This document shows, piece by piece, positions 44,258 through 55,734 of a stretch of DNA of 64,000 bases. The notes below the pieces were generated by a model. The model was given only the letters and a program-made list of their open reading frames with translations. It was not told the DNA's origin and did no database searches. Position 1 is the stretch's first letter; each line of letters begins with the position of its first letter. The translations under genes and the position numbers were made by a program. Source of the DNA: Culex pipiens pallens (lineage: Eukaryota > Arthropoda > Insecta > Diptera > Culicidae); contig NC_068937.1 in the NCBI RefSeq assembly GCF_016801865.2, forward strand, positions 124,097,225-124,161,224, in the 5' to 3' direction.

Positions 44258-44331
44258 GGAGCAGATGGGTATCGAACCCAGGACCCATTCGCTTACAAAG
44301 CGAACACCGTAACCAGTCAGCCACGGCCGCA
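44258..44331 (-). tRNA. tRNA-Thr(TGT)-like sequence, probably pseudogene or SINE head
   Basis: Read on the minus strand, 44331 to 44258 gives a D-arm with GGCTGACTGGTTACGG, an anticodon stem TTCGC/GCGAA around TTTGTAA (TGT) and a T-arm CTGGGTTCGATACCCAT. The acceptor ends GCGGCCG and CTGCTCC do not pair, and no T-run terminator follows closely, so a functional tRNA is unlikely. A second poorer tRNA-like stretch faces it at about 44122-44190. Confidence 0.45.
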
Positions 44332-44965
44332 CATTATTTAAGCAACATTAGAATGCATTGAAAATATATCTTATAACTTTTTGAACGGTGTTTTTTACAA
44401 TACAATGAAAGTTTTTGCTGGGCGTTTAATTTTCCCGTTTGTTGATTTTGACTGATTTTGTTATATTTTTTTGCTACAAAAGTAATAAACATTCTTTATT
44501 TTTTTTCAAATCAACGTTTTGTTATTTTTTATGTTAAAAACTAGCAATTTTCGAAAAGAATATAAAATCAGTGAATTTTAATCATTTTCTTTATGAATTC
44601 TTTAAAAATAATGTAATGTCTTCAAGAAATAAATGTTTTTCAAAACAGAAGTAACCGATTGAGTTACGATTAAGATTTAATGGTAGATAACCCGTGAAGA
44701 CCATGACAATATCTCTTAATGTAACTATAAATTTGGGAGGTTCCAGTCATAATTGAAAAGAATTTTTGATGGTAAATAAATAGACCATAAACTCATACAA
44801 GTATTCTCTGCAATTTTATGAAATTGAAAAAAAGATCCCCTCCACCCTCCTTATTTTAAATTCTCTTAAATAAATCAGGGGGCAAAACAAATATCGACTA
44901 AAACTAAAATATTCATTAACACAACTTGGAAAATGCATAATGTTTATGCATAATGTTTATTTATG
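44332..44965. other. Intron; nothing recognised
   Basis: AT-rich. A short stretch near 44838-44890 with AAATCAGGGGGCAAAA matches the interior of MITE family M and is probably a fragment. Confidence 0.5.
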
Positions 44966-45898
44966 TACCGTAAACCGGGGTGACTTTGATAGGATTTCAA
45001 TTTGTTTTTGGAATATTTTGCAACAGGAAAGGTTTTTTCTCAAGCTTATTATTTTTAAAACATGTACTGGGGTAGGCCACACAAAGTCCATGCACTATTT
45101 TGGAAAAAAAAGTTTTTTCAATAGTGTTTAGAAAAACAGTTACGTTAAAATTTTTAAGTTTAAATTCCGGGGTGACTTTGATAGTCATAGTTTTTCCTGT
45201 TAAAATCATATTTAAGATGTTCAAACTTAATTTGTACGTTAAATGTACCATCAATAAAGAAGCTGATAATGTTTTTAAGAAAACTAATCAATGTTTATAC
45301 TTAGTTAACTAAGTTTATAAGCTTTTAACAAAATACCTATGAATTTTAGTTAAAATTGTTAAAAAGTCAGAATTTAGCCTGAAATTTGTTAAAACTAGTT
45401 TTTTTTTATAAAATTATCGATTCATATTGCATTTTATACTGAATTCGAAGCACGAATGACAAGTTTTCACATTTCACATGAAATTTGTTCAACTGAAATT
45501 GCCTATAAATTTGGAGATTTTTTTTAAATGTGTTTCAAAAACACATATTATTGATTATTTACAAACTTATTTAACCTTCTTCTAGTGGAAAATTGTTCAA
45601 AGAATCCGAAAATGCATTCCGTTTTCCGATTCAAAATCATGTTCATTGAAAAAATCATGACACTTTAAGAAGTTTGAAATAAAGACTTCAACATTTTCTT
45701 AAGTATAGTTAACCAACTTTTTAAACTTTTCAAAATTTTAGGAAAAGTTCTTCTTGAGGTACTTTGAACACTTCTCTACCACGGACAGTATGATTCTAAA
45801 CCATTCCTTACGTATTTTAATTGTACTCTTCATTTTGCGTAAAAATCACAAACCTATCAAAGTCACCCCGGCTATCAAAGTCACCCCGTTTTACGGTA
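44966..45898. mobile_element. MITE with TACCGTAAA ends, copy 2 (933 bp)
   Basis: Same ends and interior as 31577-32407, same orientation. It is about 100 bp longer, partly from an insertion near 45410-45520. The right end has a doubled CTATCAAAGTCACCCCG, showing a local duplication of the terminus. Confidence 0.85.
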
Positions 45899-45945
45899 TT
45901 TTCAATTACATAAATACTTTAAAGGCATTTTATAAATTTTGAATT

Positions 45946-46425
45946 TTGGGACCAAAAATTGGTTACAGACATAAAAGTTTAGCTGATGTTACCGGTGATG
46001 ATCGCTTCACGCTTCCAGAGTTTTTCGCCCTTGCTAGAGAGATGCTCACGCGCTTCCGTGCCTGCCGAAACAAGGCAGAACAATTCCAAGCTCTCAGTGA
46101 GCTGTTGATGAAGTACATCTACAACAGATAATCTGCCATGTGTAGCGAAGTTTTTCGACGTCACTAGACAAAACATACTATGATTTAGTATTAAGCTTTT
46201 CTATTTCTATCCTTTTCCTTAGCAAATCTAGAAGGTTTTTTTTTAAATTTTTCCTTCTCTTGCCAAATCCATTGTTAGAATATCCAATTACATCAAAATG
46301 AATTATAATACAAATCATAGTTAAAAGGCACTCCAAAATCTATTAGGTTATCTATTAGGGAAATACGGAATTGTAAATTGAATATTTACTAATAAAATAA
46401 ATTGAATTGAAATTGCCATTAATGT
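45946..46425 (+). mobile_element. Jockey-like element fragment: ORF1 C-terminus plus 3' UTR
   Basis: The open frame 45946-46131 encodes DRFTLPEFFALAREMLTRFR, then ACRNKAEQFQALSELLMKYI and a stop. This matches the C-terminal region of Jockey-type ORF1 proteins (compare HIFNEYSARFQTCKTRVDQL in the element at 25.9 kb). About 290 bp of non-coding sequence follow to an AATAAATTGAATTGAA tail near 46396-46425. The 5' part is missing, and as in the other element no ORF2 follows ORF1, which suggests an ORF1-only lineage. No target duplication identified. Confidence 0.7.
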
Positions 46426-48336
46426 TTCGGAAAAATGTAAATTCATAAATATTATAATATCATAGATATTGGAAGTAAAATAACTGTAATGTTGTTTAAA
46501 GTATTTTGATATGATTTTCAATCTATTTTTAAATGAAAACATGGCTTGAAATTAAATTTGAATTTTTTTACCAGGGCCGAGGGACAAAAACATTTTAAAT
46601 AAAATTTGTATCAGCCTAATTACGCATTGAATATTCTATTTCAATGTTAAAACAAATCAATGAAATAGTATTACCTGTAGTTTGAAAACTGTTACATGAT
46701 GGCAGGAATCGTTAAAATAATGTTTCTATTTTTAAAACATAGTTTTGAAAAAAGTTTTCGAATTTTTGATTTGTTTTAAACTGAAATGTGTTTTTTAAAA
46801 TGAATGTAATATTATTATATTGTAAGAGTTAGAAATCATATTTTGAATACAATGAACACCTGCTACAAACAGCAGAACTTTTAACGGTGCACATCAACAA
46901 GAGCTTTTTGCACCAAGCTATTTTTTAAAAAAGTATCGAGAAATTTCGATATAATAATTGATACATCCTCTAAAGTACTGTCTGCAGCACAATTTACAAC
47001 AAAGTTTAACTATTTTTAAGATCAAATTGTTGCATGATTGGGTCCGTAATTTTGACAATTTTGGAATAAAAAGCCAACAACTTCCTTGGTTGCTGTGCAC
47101 CCTTAAAATGCAAAAAAAAGCGTGATGAAAATTATTAATTTCAATTAAAATTCAAATTTGCCTTCATTTAATCAATCCAAATTTCCCGCCAATCATCACT
47201 TTCCCTCCGAACGTGTAATATCTTCAGCAATATTGCTGGTAAACTGCCACGTCTTATAAGACAACTAACTTTACGACCACCACCGCCGTATCGCCACCAA
47301 CTCAACACTGCACACAGAGAAGGGGCGGAAAAACATTGTCGCCCCTTTCTCCCATCCTCCCTACCCCCAAACTTTTCCAGCTCTTTGAACAAAGCCCCCT
47401 CCTAAACATTTCATCGCATTGCAGCATAAAAATCTTCGCTTACTCAACCGAAAAGTGAGCTTTTCTACCGGAGCCTGCCTGGTTGCATACATTCCGGGGT
47501 ATTCCGATAGCGAGGCACAAGAGGCAGAGGAGCTCGCGTCCCAACACACTCCTATTTCATGGAATTTAAATGCAAACAGTTTATTTTCGATCGCTTTTCC
47601 GAGGCAACGTCACCAAGTCACCCCCCACTGGTGAGAGCAGCTGGGGAAGGAGGAGGATAACAACTTTTCGCTTCATTTTATGAAAACGGATCTTCATCAT
47701 CGTATGTGTCGTCGTAAAAAAAAACCTTGGTGCAAGAAGGTGGGGGGAAAGCTCTAAACTTCACGTTCGATGCTGGGAGGGTTGGAGGGGGTGGGATTAT
47801 CTAGAAAATCATAGTTGTTCCTTTTTTTGAGTAGAGGTTTTCCCGCAAGTGAAGCAAGTAGCGTTGGCTATAAAAACTGGTGACTGAAGGTGGATCGGAT
47901 TCGAAGTGCCGACGGAAAAGTGCCAATGTTACTCTGGAAAATTGAGACTTTTTGAAATTCCAATGCAAACATTGTTAAGGGAAAAAATAAAAGTGAATCG
48001 ATTTAGCTTCTAAGTGTTAACATGAGATTTACAAATTTCTAACTTAGTTTCACGATTAAGAATTGTATTAATTTCGTAGAGAACTGAACAATTGTGTTAT
48101 CAAAGCGGCAAAGAAGAAGAAAGGATTTTCGATTTGGTTTTTATGGGAACACACCGCCAACGGTGGTTTCCTGCCCCCTCAATAAGGAGAAGGTAATAAA
48201 GTTCGAAAATTTGTTTCCCCTCTCACCGACGACAGTGGAGCTGTTTAAGTTTGTTGAATAAAAAGGTTTACCGATGTTGTTGAATGAGCTAGGATTGAAA
48301 TGTCACAAAACATGAGAAACTTGAACATAGACTCAC
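46426..48336. other. Intron; MITE-M end fragment at 46574-46620
   Basis: CCGAGGGACAAAAACATTTT and AAATTTGTATCAGCCTAA at 46574-46620 match the right end of MITE family M. The remainder has no supported gene; short frames near 47168-47634 overlap on both strands. Confidence 0.5.
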
Positions 48337-48447
48337 CTCCGGAAACCTGGCAGGACAGAAATAGCTCGTGACCTTCCCGGAACGGTCCGGCCACCGACGA
48401 GATCTCCTTTCCCTGGGCGTCAAATATCCGCGGCTCTTCCGGAGGCA
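48337..48447 (-). CDS. Sidestep-family Ig protein, exon 3 of those visible (start of Ig2)
   Basis: The 111-nt exon enters through ATCTCGCAG and leaves through CCGGAG|GTGAGT. It begins with two bases completing a valine codon and ends with one base of a glycine codon. It encodes PPEEPRIFDAQGKEISSVAG, then PFREGHELFLSCQVSGG. The PPxxPxIFDxxGKEI-xxVAGPFxEG opening and the LSCQVSGG B-strand with the first Ig2 cysteine are Sidestep hallmarks. The intron to the previous exon is only 65 bp, while the intron to the next is 15 kb. Confidence 0.95.
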
Positions 48448-48512
48448 CTGCGAGATATAAACAGAATAAATTTAAAAAAAAGAACGCACAAAAACATAAT
48501 GTCGACACTCAC

Positions 48513-48863
48513 CGACCAGCGTCAGGTTGACGCGGTAGTTTCGCGTGGGCGAGTTGAAGTAATCCACCCGACACCGGTACACGCCCCCGTCCGACGGTTT
48601 GATGTTCCTAATCTGCAGTCGGGCCTCCTTGGGGGTCGTGCCGAGCGAGAAGAACAGCCGCTGGCCCAGGTCGGACGCGATGGTCGAGTGCTGGGCGGCC
48701 GAGATGGCCACGCCGGACCGCGAGTCGAGCGAGTACAGCGGAATTCCGGTGGAGTCCTTGAACCACAGCACTAGCTTGACGCCGTCCTGGGGGCCCGGCG
48801 CCGTGATGTCGCATGGCAGCTCGGCGTCGTGGTCCACGGCGGCCCACACAATGCGGGCGGGAA
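48513..48863 (-). CDS. Sidestep-family Ig protein, exon 2 of those visible (V-type Ig1)
   Basis: The 351-nt exon holds the whole first Ig domain. It enters through CTTCCACAG and leaves through CTGGTCG|GTGAGT. It encodes PARIVWAAVDHDAELPCDIT, then APGPQDGVKLVLWFKDSTGI and PLYSLDSRSG, and later FFSLGTTPKEARLQIRNIKP, SDGGVYRCRVDYFNSPTRNY and RVNLTLVG. Visible key residues are the first cysteine (ELPCDI), tryptophan (LWFKD), the DxGVYRC second cysteine, and the SPTRN-RVNLT motif diagnostic of Sidestep proteins. In Drosophila, Side is a muscle-surface guidance cue bound by Beat-Ia on motor axons; which Side paralogue this is cannot be told from the window. Confidence 0.97.
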
Positions 48864-51581
48864 CTGTGGAAGGAAATAAAATAATAGTTGTTAAGCTTGT
48901 TTTTTTGTAAAATCCTTTTGAAAAAAAAAAAACAAATGAAAAAACCATTAAATTACATCGAAATCAAATTCTTACTCATAACAAACAATATTAAGAGTTT
49001 ATTTCATGTAAAGTGGACAAAAAATGCATGTAAATTTTTCAAAATTTTACTGGCTACAGATGATTTAGTTAGAAAATTTGACACGCAAAACGAACTGTCA
49101 AACTTACAACGGGTGCCACTGGACAGAATAAACCAAATTGGCTGAAAATGTTTTCTGAAAATTCTCTGAGATCATTCATGTCTGGTATACAACAAAATCT
49201 GTAATTTACAGATCAACAAATATTACAAATATCTGTTTGTACAGAATTTTCAAAAATGATTGTACATACAAGTTTCAACAATTTAGTAGTTGAATCATGT
49301 TTAATAGGATTAGGATAAGCTTAAAGCTGCTGTTGAAAGTTCAAAAGTTTCTTCTATGGCTCTGAATTCGAAATGATACAGACCACATACAGACTTTTCT
49401 TTTAGGAAAATACAGACCGCCCACAAAATTATTTGGCAACGCTGCTCAGGCAACATTTCGTTTAAAAATAAATAAATAGAAAAACCAAAATACTTACGTT
49501 TCTAAAAATGATATATTGTTCTGATATTTTTCCACTCATGGGACGGCTTCTCAGACCAAATTTACCAAAAGCAATGCTCTCAAGGAAAAACAATTTTTGC
49601 TTTAAAAAAGGCTATTAAAATATTCAAAAATCTGTTTCCTGAGAACGGATTTTCAGATCGATTTGGTGTATTTGACAGAGTTGTAGGTATTGCATAGGCT
49701 GTTATAAATATTTCTCAAAGTTCAAAACTTCAAAATTGTAATAAAAATTTAAGTCCAATCATTTGAAATCAATTTCAAATGCATTTTTCTGCGTTTAGAC
49801 TCATACCTACCACTTTGCTGAAGCCACAAGAGCGATCAGAAAAACAGATTTTTGAATATTTTGATAGCCTTTTTTATGAACAGATTTAAAATCCGTATGA
49901 AAAGTTGTATGAACGAACTAATGATGCAAAAAAAGCATAAACAAAGTATCATCAAATAAAAAAAAAACAATTAAATTTCCAAACAATACTACTCATTTTT
50001 GGGAAAATGGCATTTACCTATTTTTGTTTTACAAAACTTACTGTAAATTTGTTTGTTTGAAGGGAGAGCAAAAGCAGCAAACTGTATCGAATTCAACACC
50101 ACTCGTTCTTAAATTTATCTCATCTTAATAGTCCAATCCACAACATTTGCAAACCTATAAATGAGCCAACCCGTTTCCCGCTAATTAATTTCCCATCGAA
50201 AAATTAAAACAATTTAACAAATCAAGTGAAAATTATTGTTGGTGCCGCTTGCTTTCACGATCTGCGCCGAATTAAAATTGTGCCGCAATTTACATTCTCG
50301 GGCCACGTAGAATGACAATCGATTAAAGTGGGGAGCGAAAAAACCATTTCGCACAACACGGACAAAAATTTCATAACCACGTACTGATGCAATTATTCAC
50401 ACCCACGTGCAACTTTGCAGAAAAGCTTCACACATTTCAACCGGAAATTTTGTTTTTCCGGCTTTTTTTTTGGAACGCAGACATTTCGGGAAATTTGTTA
50501 CGCAACTCAATTAAGACACACTTTGGCGGGTGGTGGTGGGATAGCAGACCAATTTTGGAGAAATTCACGTGTGGAACACGTGGGTGGATGCAAATAACTC
50601 GTGAAATTGGTGTTTAATTTGAAATTGTCTTGTTTGAAAACAAATTTGTGTAACAACGTTTAAGCAGTATTTTGAAATTGTTCGTTTTATCTGGCAAGCC
50701 ACGAAGATCAACTCCAATTAATTCGTTCGATGATTTGTTTACTTTTGAAGACCGGATTTTCCTTCAATAAATCACCAAAAAAATAAGATTAAATTTGTCA
50801 CGGCCGAGTGGCGATTAAACATTCTCCAAAGATAAACAAAATTCAAAGCAGAAATCAAAACCGATTAAAAGCAGACCCTTTTTTGCTGTTTTGTTTAGCT
50901 TTTCACAGCCAGGACTACTCCGGCAAAAGTTGTAAACAAATCGTTTAATTTTTTCCACTTTCACGCATCGAAACGGAAAACTCGTAAAGCTTCGCTAAAA
51001 TTGGGCCAGCCAGTCAGAAGAAGAACACCACCACCGCGGGTGAGGAAATAAATTGGCATTTTATTGGCCCATGGGCCAATTTTCACCAAGTAGCCAAATG
51101 GCGTAGGAAAAGCGGGCGCGATTTCCCCTCACCACCCACATTTTATTGCACACTATTCGCACGGAGCAGCGAACGAAAGAGCTGAGTTGGATAAACTTGC
51201 GTGCAATTTCGTTTCGAGGGCAATCATGTGTTTTATGGAGTGAGAGTGGAGCTTTTTTTTTGGTTGCTGCAATCCACAGAAAAAAAAGGTTGATTTGTTT
51301 GGCTAAAGTGCTGGCCCGACATTTAAACAGGGCCCGGCAATAAAGCTGTTTTAGGGTGATAGTTTTCCCGGAGCTTTTTTGTTTTTGGTTCTGTGAGCAA
51401 GTTTATGGGCTAGAGTGTTAACGATTAGGTAGAAAGTGATTTTAAAAATGATTGGCAAAAAAAGAAGTATAAAACAATCATACTTGTGAAATCAAAAACA
51501 AATAAATAAATCTCTGAATCTTATAGCATTAAACTGTTTGTTTTTTATGTAATTTTAATATATTTCTATAAAAAAAAATTT
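48864..51581. other. Intron; hairpin pair at 49607-49875
   Basis: GGCTATTAAAATATTCAAAA then ATCTGTTT at 49609 is complementary to AAACAGATTTTTGAATATTT then TGATAGCC near 49842, so 49607-49875 can fold into a ~28-bp stem and is probably a MITE. Otherwise no gene. Confidence 0.55.
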
Positions 51582-51764
51582 AAGGTTGTTAACGAAAATC
51601 CATCGTTATCGTTATCGTTATTCCGATTATTCTATCGGCGATAATTTTATCGACGATAACGGACGATATCTTAAAATTAATATATTTCTAAAATTGTCTA
51701 AAACCATCCAAATAATGTTGAATTTTCAAGCTTCCTCTTAGTAAATACTTTATAGATAATATGA

Positions 51765-52054
51765 TAGGGCCGTTGGAAATATTTTTCAAAGTTTATGTAC
51801 CCCCCCCCCCCTCCCCTTCAAAATTCGTCCGAAAAATCAGGGGGCAAAAAAAATATTTTTTCAAAAAACTTCAAAATTTTAATGAAAATAGAAGTTAAAT
51901 CAACTGAAAATAATCGAGTTGCATTTTTCTGCATTGATAATCATATTTAGCATGTTTGGGCTGGATTAAAAATATTTTGAATTTTTATGAAATTTCAATG
52001 CACAGCACCGCAAAAACTTTTTTTTTTCGCAAAAAAATAAAATTTTCGTCAATA
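51765..52054 (+). mobile_element. MITE family M, left half, cut by a second insertion
   Basis: Begins TAGGGCCGTTGGAAATATTT with a 13-C run, as in the copy at 54019. Breaks off exactly at CGTCAATAC, after which ACAGTCCAGATTCGATTATC begins. In the intact copy CGTCAATAC continues with TTAGAAATTTTG, so the junction marks an insertion or deletion. Confidence 0.65.
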
Positions 52055-52142
52055 CAGTCCAGATTCGATTATCCGAAGGCCTCGGAAAAAAATCACTTCG
52101 GATAATCGAATCACGAAAAAGATTTTTTTTTTTCGATGTCTA

Positions 52143-53338
52143 ATTTTTTATTGTCGAGCTTAGGTATGACCCCTAAACTACGTTTAAATGATTAAAAATA
52201 AATAAATTCAAGATATCGGCCAATATGGCGGTGATGCAATATGGAAAAAATGTATTTTATTTTTTAATAGTCAATCAACAAACTCAAATTTGACTTAAAT
52301 GGGGTCGTAAAACTCAAATTTTATGTTAAAAACAAGAAAATGAAAAAATACGAAAAGATTTTTTTTTTGCTTTTTCACTGTTTTAGAGTTTAGAAAAACT
52401 AAAATTTTCACAAAATACCGTATTTTTTTGGAGAATACTTAAATTTTCACAAAATACCGTATTCTTTTGGAAATCTCAAATTTATCTAATTCGTTTTTTA
52501 GAGTTTTTTAATGAAAAACTAAAATTTTCACAAAATACCGTATTTTTTCGAAAAAACTATTTTTTTATAATTCGCAATATAAGTATCAAACGATTCGAAA
52601 TTTTGCATGCATTTTCACTGTTTTAGCGTATTTTTTTTAACACAAATTTTCACTAAATACCGTATTTTTTTGAAAATAATCAATTCGCAATATGGGTATC
52701 AAACATTTTGAAATTTTGCATGCATTTTCACCGTTTTAGAGTTTTTTATTGTCGAGCTTATGTATGACCCCTAAACTACGTTTAAATGATTAAAAATAAA
52801 TAAATTCAAGATATCGGCCAATATGGCGGTGATGCAATATGGAAAAAATGTATTTTATTTTTTAATAGGCAATCAACAAACTCAAATTTGACTTAAATGG
52901 GGTCGTAAAACTCAAATTTTATGTTAAAAACAAGAAAATGAAAAAATACGAAAAGATTTTTTTTTTGCTTTTTCACTGTTTTAGAGTTTAGAAAAACTAA
53001 AATTTTCACAAAATACCGTATTTTTTTGGAGAATACTAAAATTTTCACAAAATACCGTATTCTTTTGGAAATCTCAAATTTATCTAATTCGTTTTTTAGA
53101 GTTTTTTAATGAAAAACTAAAATTTTCACAAAATACCGTATTTTTTCGAAAATACTATTTTTTTTATAATTCGCAATATAAGTATCAAACGATTCGAAAT
53201 TTTGCATGCATTTTCACTGTTTAAGCGTATTTTTTTAACACAAATTTTCACTAAATACCGTATTTTCTTGAAAATAATCAATTCGCAATATGGGTATCAA
53301 ACATTTTGAAATTTTGCATGCATTTTCACCGTTTTAGA
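52143..53338 (+). repeat. 598-bp tandem duplication
   Basis: TTGTCGAGCTTA starts at 52151 and again at 52749, and the two copies match throughout with only scattered differences. Each copy contains several ~125-bp subunits with CTAAAATTTTCACAAAATAC, CGTATTTTTT and ATTTTGCATGCATTTTCAC. Confidence 0.85.
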
Positions 53339-54018
53339 GTTTCTTGAATGAAATACTCAAATTTTCGCAAAATACCGAAACCACGAAAATACTTAAATTT
53401 TTTATAATTTGCAATGTGGTTATCAAACGATTCAAAATTATGCATGTTATTTAACTGTTTTAAGATTTTTGAATGAAACACTAAAATTTTCACAAAATTG
53501 GGTATTTTTTAAAGTACTCAAATTTTCATAATTTGCTATATGGGTATCAAACGAAGTGAAATTTGACCTGCATTTCCATTGTTTTAGAGTTTTTTGAATG
53601 AAATACTCAAATTTTTACAAAATACCATAACATTTTGTTATTTGATTCAATAAACTCTAACCTGTGAAAATGCATGCAAAATTTCGAATCGTTAGATACA
53701 CATATTGCGAATTATAAAAAAATGAGTATTTTCGAGAAAATACGGATGTTTTGTGAAAATTTTAGAACTTCATTAAAAAAAACTCTAAAACAATGGAAAT
53801 GTAAGTAACATTTCACTTCGTTTGATGCCCATATTGCAAATAATGAAAATTTGAGTACTTTTAAAATATACGGTATTTTGTGAAAATTTTAGTATTTCAT
53901 TCAAAAATCTCTAGAGCAGTTGAAATTCATGCAAAATTTCGAATCGTTTGATACCCATATTAGAAAATTATAAAAAAATAGTTTTTTCGAGAGAATACGG
54001 TATTTTGTGAAAATTTTA
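53339..54018. repeat. Diverged and inverted ~125-bp subunits
   Basis: Subunits continue in direct sense to about 53600. From about 53640 they appear reversed (GTGAAAATGCATGCAAAATT, GAGAAAATACGG, TTTGTGAAAATTTTAG), giving a palindromic centre near 53620. Confidence 0.7.
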
Positions 54019-54498
54019 TTAGGCTGTTGTGAATATTTTTCAAAATCTATGTCGCCCCCCCTTCAAAATTGGTTCGAAAAATCAGTGGGCAAAAAAATAT
54101 ATTTTTTTCATAAAACTGAAAAATTTCAATGGATATAGAAGTCTAATCAACTCTAAACAATCTAAAATGCCTCTTTTCTGCATTGATTATCATATTTACC
54201 TTGTTTGGACTTCTTTGAAAATATTTTGAACTTTTATGAAATTACAATGTTTAGCACCGAAAAAACTTGTTTGTCTCACAAAATTATAATTTTCGTCAAT
54301 ACTTAGAAATTTTGTAAAATCATGATTGCAAAACAATAGGACAGGTGTATAATGCATTTAAAAAAACTTTTTTCATTCAAATGTTGAAACCATGCCCTGT
54401 AATTTCATTTTTTTTATTTTTTTATTTTTGACCCCCCTCCCTCGACTTTGGCCAGAGTCAAGGGTCATAAACTTCAAAAAAATATTTGAACGGCCTTA
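54019..54498 (-). mobile_element. MITE family M, complete copy 2
   Basis: Ends TTAGGCTGTTGTGAATATTT and AAATATTTGAACGGCCTTA, with CCCCCCC near 54055 and CCCTCGACTTTGGCCAGAGT near 54440. Interior collinear with 34743-35215 on the opposite strand. Confidence 0.75.
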
Positions 54499-55122
54499 TT
54501 TTAGTCTAAAAAACCTCTGAAACATAGAAAATGCATGCAAAATTTGGAATCGTTTGATACCCATATTGCAAATTATAAAAATTTGGGTACTTGCAATATG
54601 CTTTGAAAATCACTACATTATCAACATATATTCTATGCGAATGCATTGAAAATTTAAAATGATATTGATGGATTAAGTCAATTAAAGAAAGATTAAAAAA
54701 AATGAGTTATCGTCCGTTATCGGCGATAAAATTATCGCCGATAGAATCATCGAAATAACGATAACGATAGATTATCGTTATCGTCCCGACGATAACGATA
54801 ACCATTATCGTTAACGTTAGACGATAAAATTATTGATGATAATTCCATCCGATTAACAACCTTGATTTTTTTATTGTATTTTGGAGCAAATATTCTTATA
54901 AAACAAACCTATTTAATATTTTTACATAGAGTACTTTAATAATTTAAAATAGAATAAAATATAATAACTGAAAATGTTGTTTTTTTCCTACCATCAATTA
55001 TTCAAATCGGTACACACATAGAAAGGTTTCATTGTGCCTAAAGATACTAAAAATAATCATAATTTACTTAAACATTACATTTTGTTCAAAAATAACTTCA
55101 AGCTAAGAAAAAAAACATTTAA

Positions 55123-55217
55123 GTACCGTCCTCAGGGGTGACATTAGGTCTGCAGGTGAGATTGGGTCATACAAAAATGCCAATCCCCCAGACCCAATGT
55201 CACCCCTGATGACGGTA
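55123..55217. mobile_element. 95-bp MITE with TACCGTC ends
   Basis: TACCGTCCTCAGGGGTGACA then TTAGGTCTG is complementary to CAGACCCAATGTCACCCCTG then ATGACGGTA. The arms are about 29 bp with a 37-bp middle. It lies 33 bp from a coding exon. Confidence 0.85.
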
Positions 55218-55250
55218 GTATAGATTTCCAAGCTACTACATCTCACTTAC

Positions 55251-55286
55251 TGGTGTCGACTGTCGCGGTGGTAGGTGTGAACTTTC
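55251..55286 (-). CDS. Sidestep-family Ig protein, exon 1 of those visible (36-nt microexon)
   Basis: It is bounded by TTTTACAG|GAAAG and GACACCA|GTAAGT on the minus strand. Read in the frame required by the next exon it gives KFTPTTATVDT, and its final A joins TT to make isoleucine before PARIVWAAVD. No stop occurs, and both splice sites are strong. It would link the signal-peptide exon to Ig1. It is less certain than the Ig exons because so short a stretch has no conserved motif, and it could be an alternatively used exon. Confidence 0.6.
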
Positions 55287-55734
55287 CTGTAAAATATAAG
55301 AAAGAAAACTAGTCAACACTCACACACGCACACATCTACAAAAAAAAACTAAACACCAACCCATCTGGTTCCCATTTCCGTCAGGTTTTGAGGTGTGGAA
55401 AATCTTTGCATCTTTGATGACGGGTGTCAATTTCATGTGTGATGATGATGGTGTCAGGCAGACGATGATTCATTAATTAAAACCAGCCGGAATGAATATT
55501 GTTTATTTATTCATAAATTGACAAAACCTCGACACAAAGAGACACAACGTGGCGGAGGACCCTGGTGGCGGCGGCAACGACGACGGGGATGGCGCAAAAC
55601 TTCAAAGGCTGACTCTGGTGTGATTGACAGTGTTGCCAACATTGATTTTCTTGAAACATTGTCAACAAAAATTCCAGAACATTAATGAAGGTAAGGAGAA
55701 GACATAATATGTAAAAAATAAAAGAATTATAAAT

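Larger units (their letters stand above)
51582..54863. mobile_element. 3.3-kb nested element with GATAACG-rich inverted ends
   Basis: The outer ends AAGGTTGTTAA (51582) and TTAACAACCTT (to 54863) are perfect inverted repeats. Inside them about 65 bp of GATAACG/CGTTATC-rich sequence (51600-51672) is repeated inverted at 54712-54790, sharing ATTCTATCGGCGATAATTTT. The interior contains MITE-M copies facing opposite ways at 51765-52054 (left half only) and 54019-54498, a 598-bp tandem duplication, and inverted copies of a ~125-bp subunit. No transposase frame was found. Confidence 0.75.

Noticed and set aside
44258..44331. Functional tRNA-Thr(TGT) gene
   Set aside because: The acceptor stem does not pair and there is no close terminator, so it is kept only as tRNA-like.
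48499..48910. Plus-strand frames of about 90-100 codons opposite the Ig1 exon
   Set aside because: GC-rich antisense shadows of a secure coding exon.
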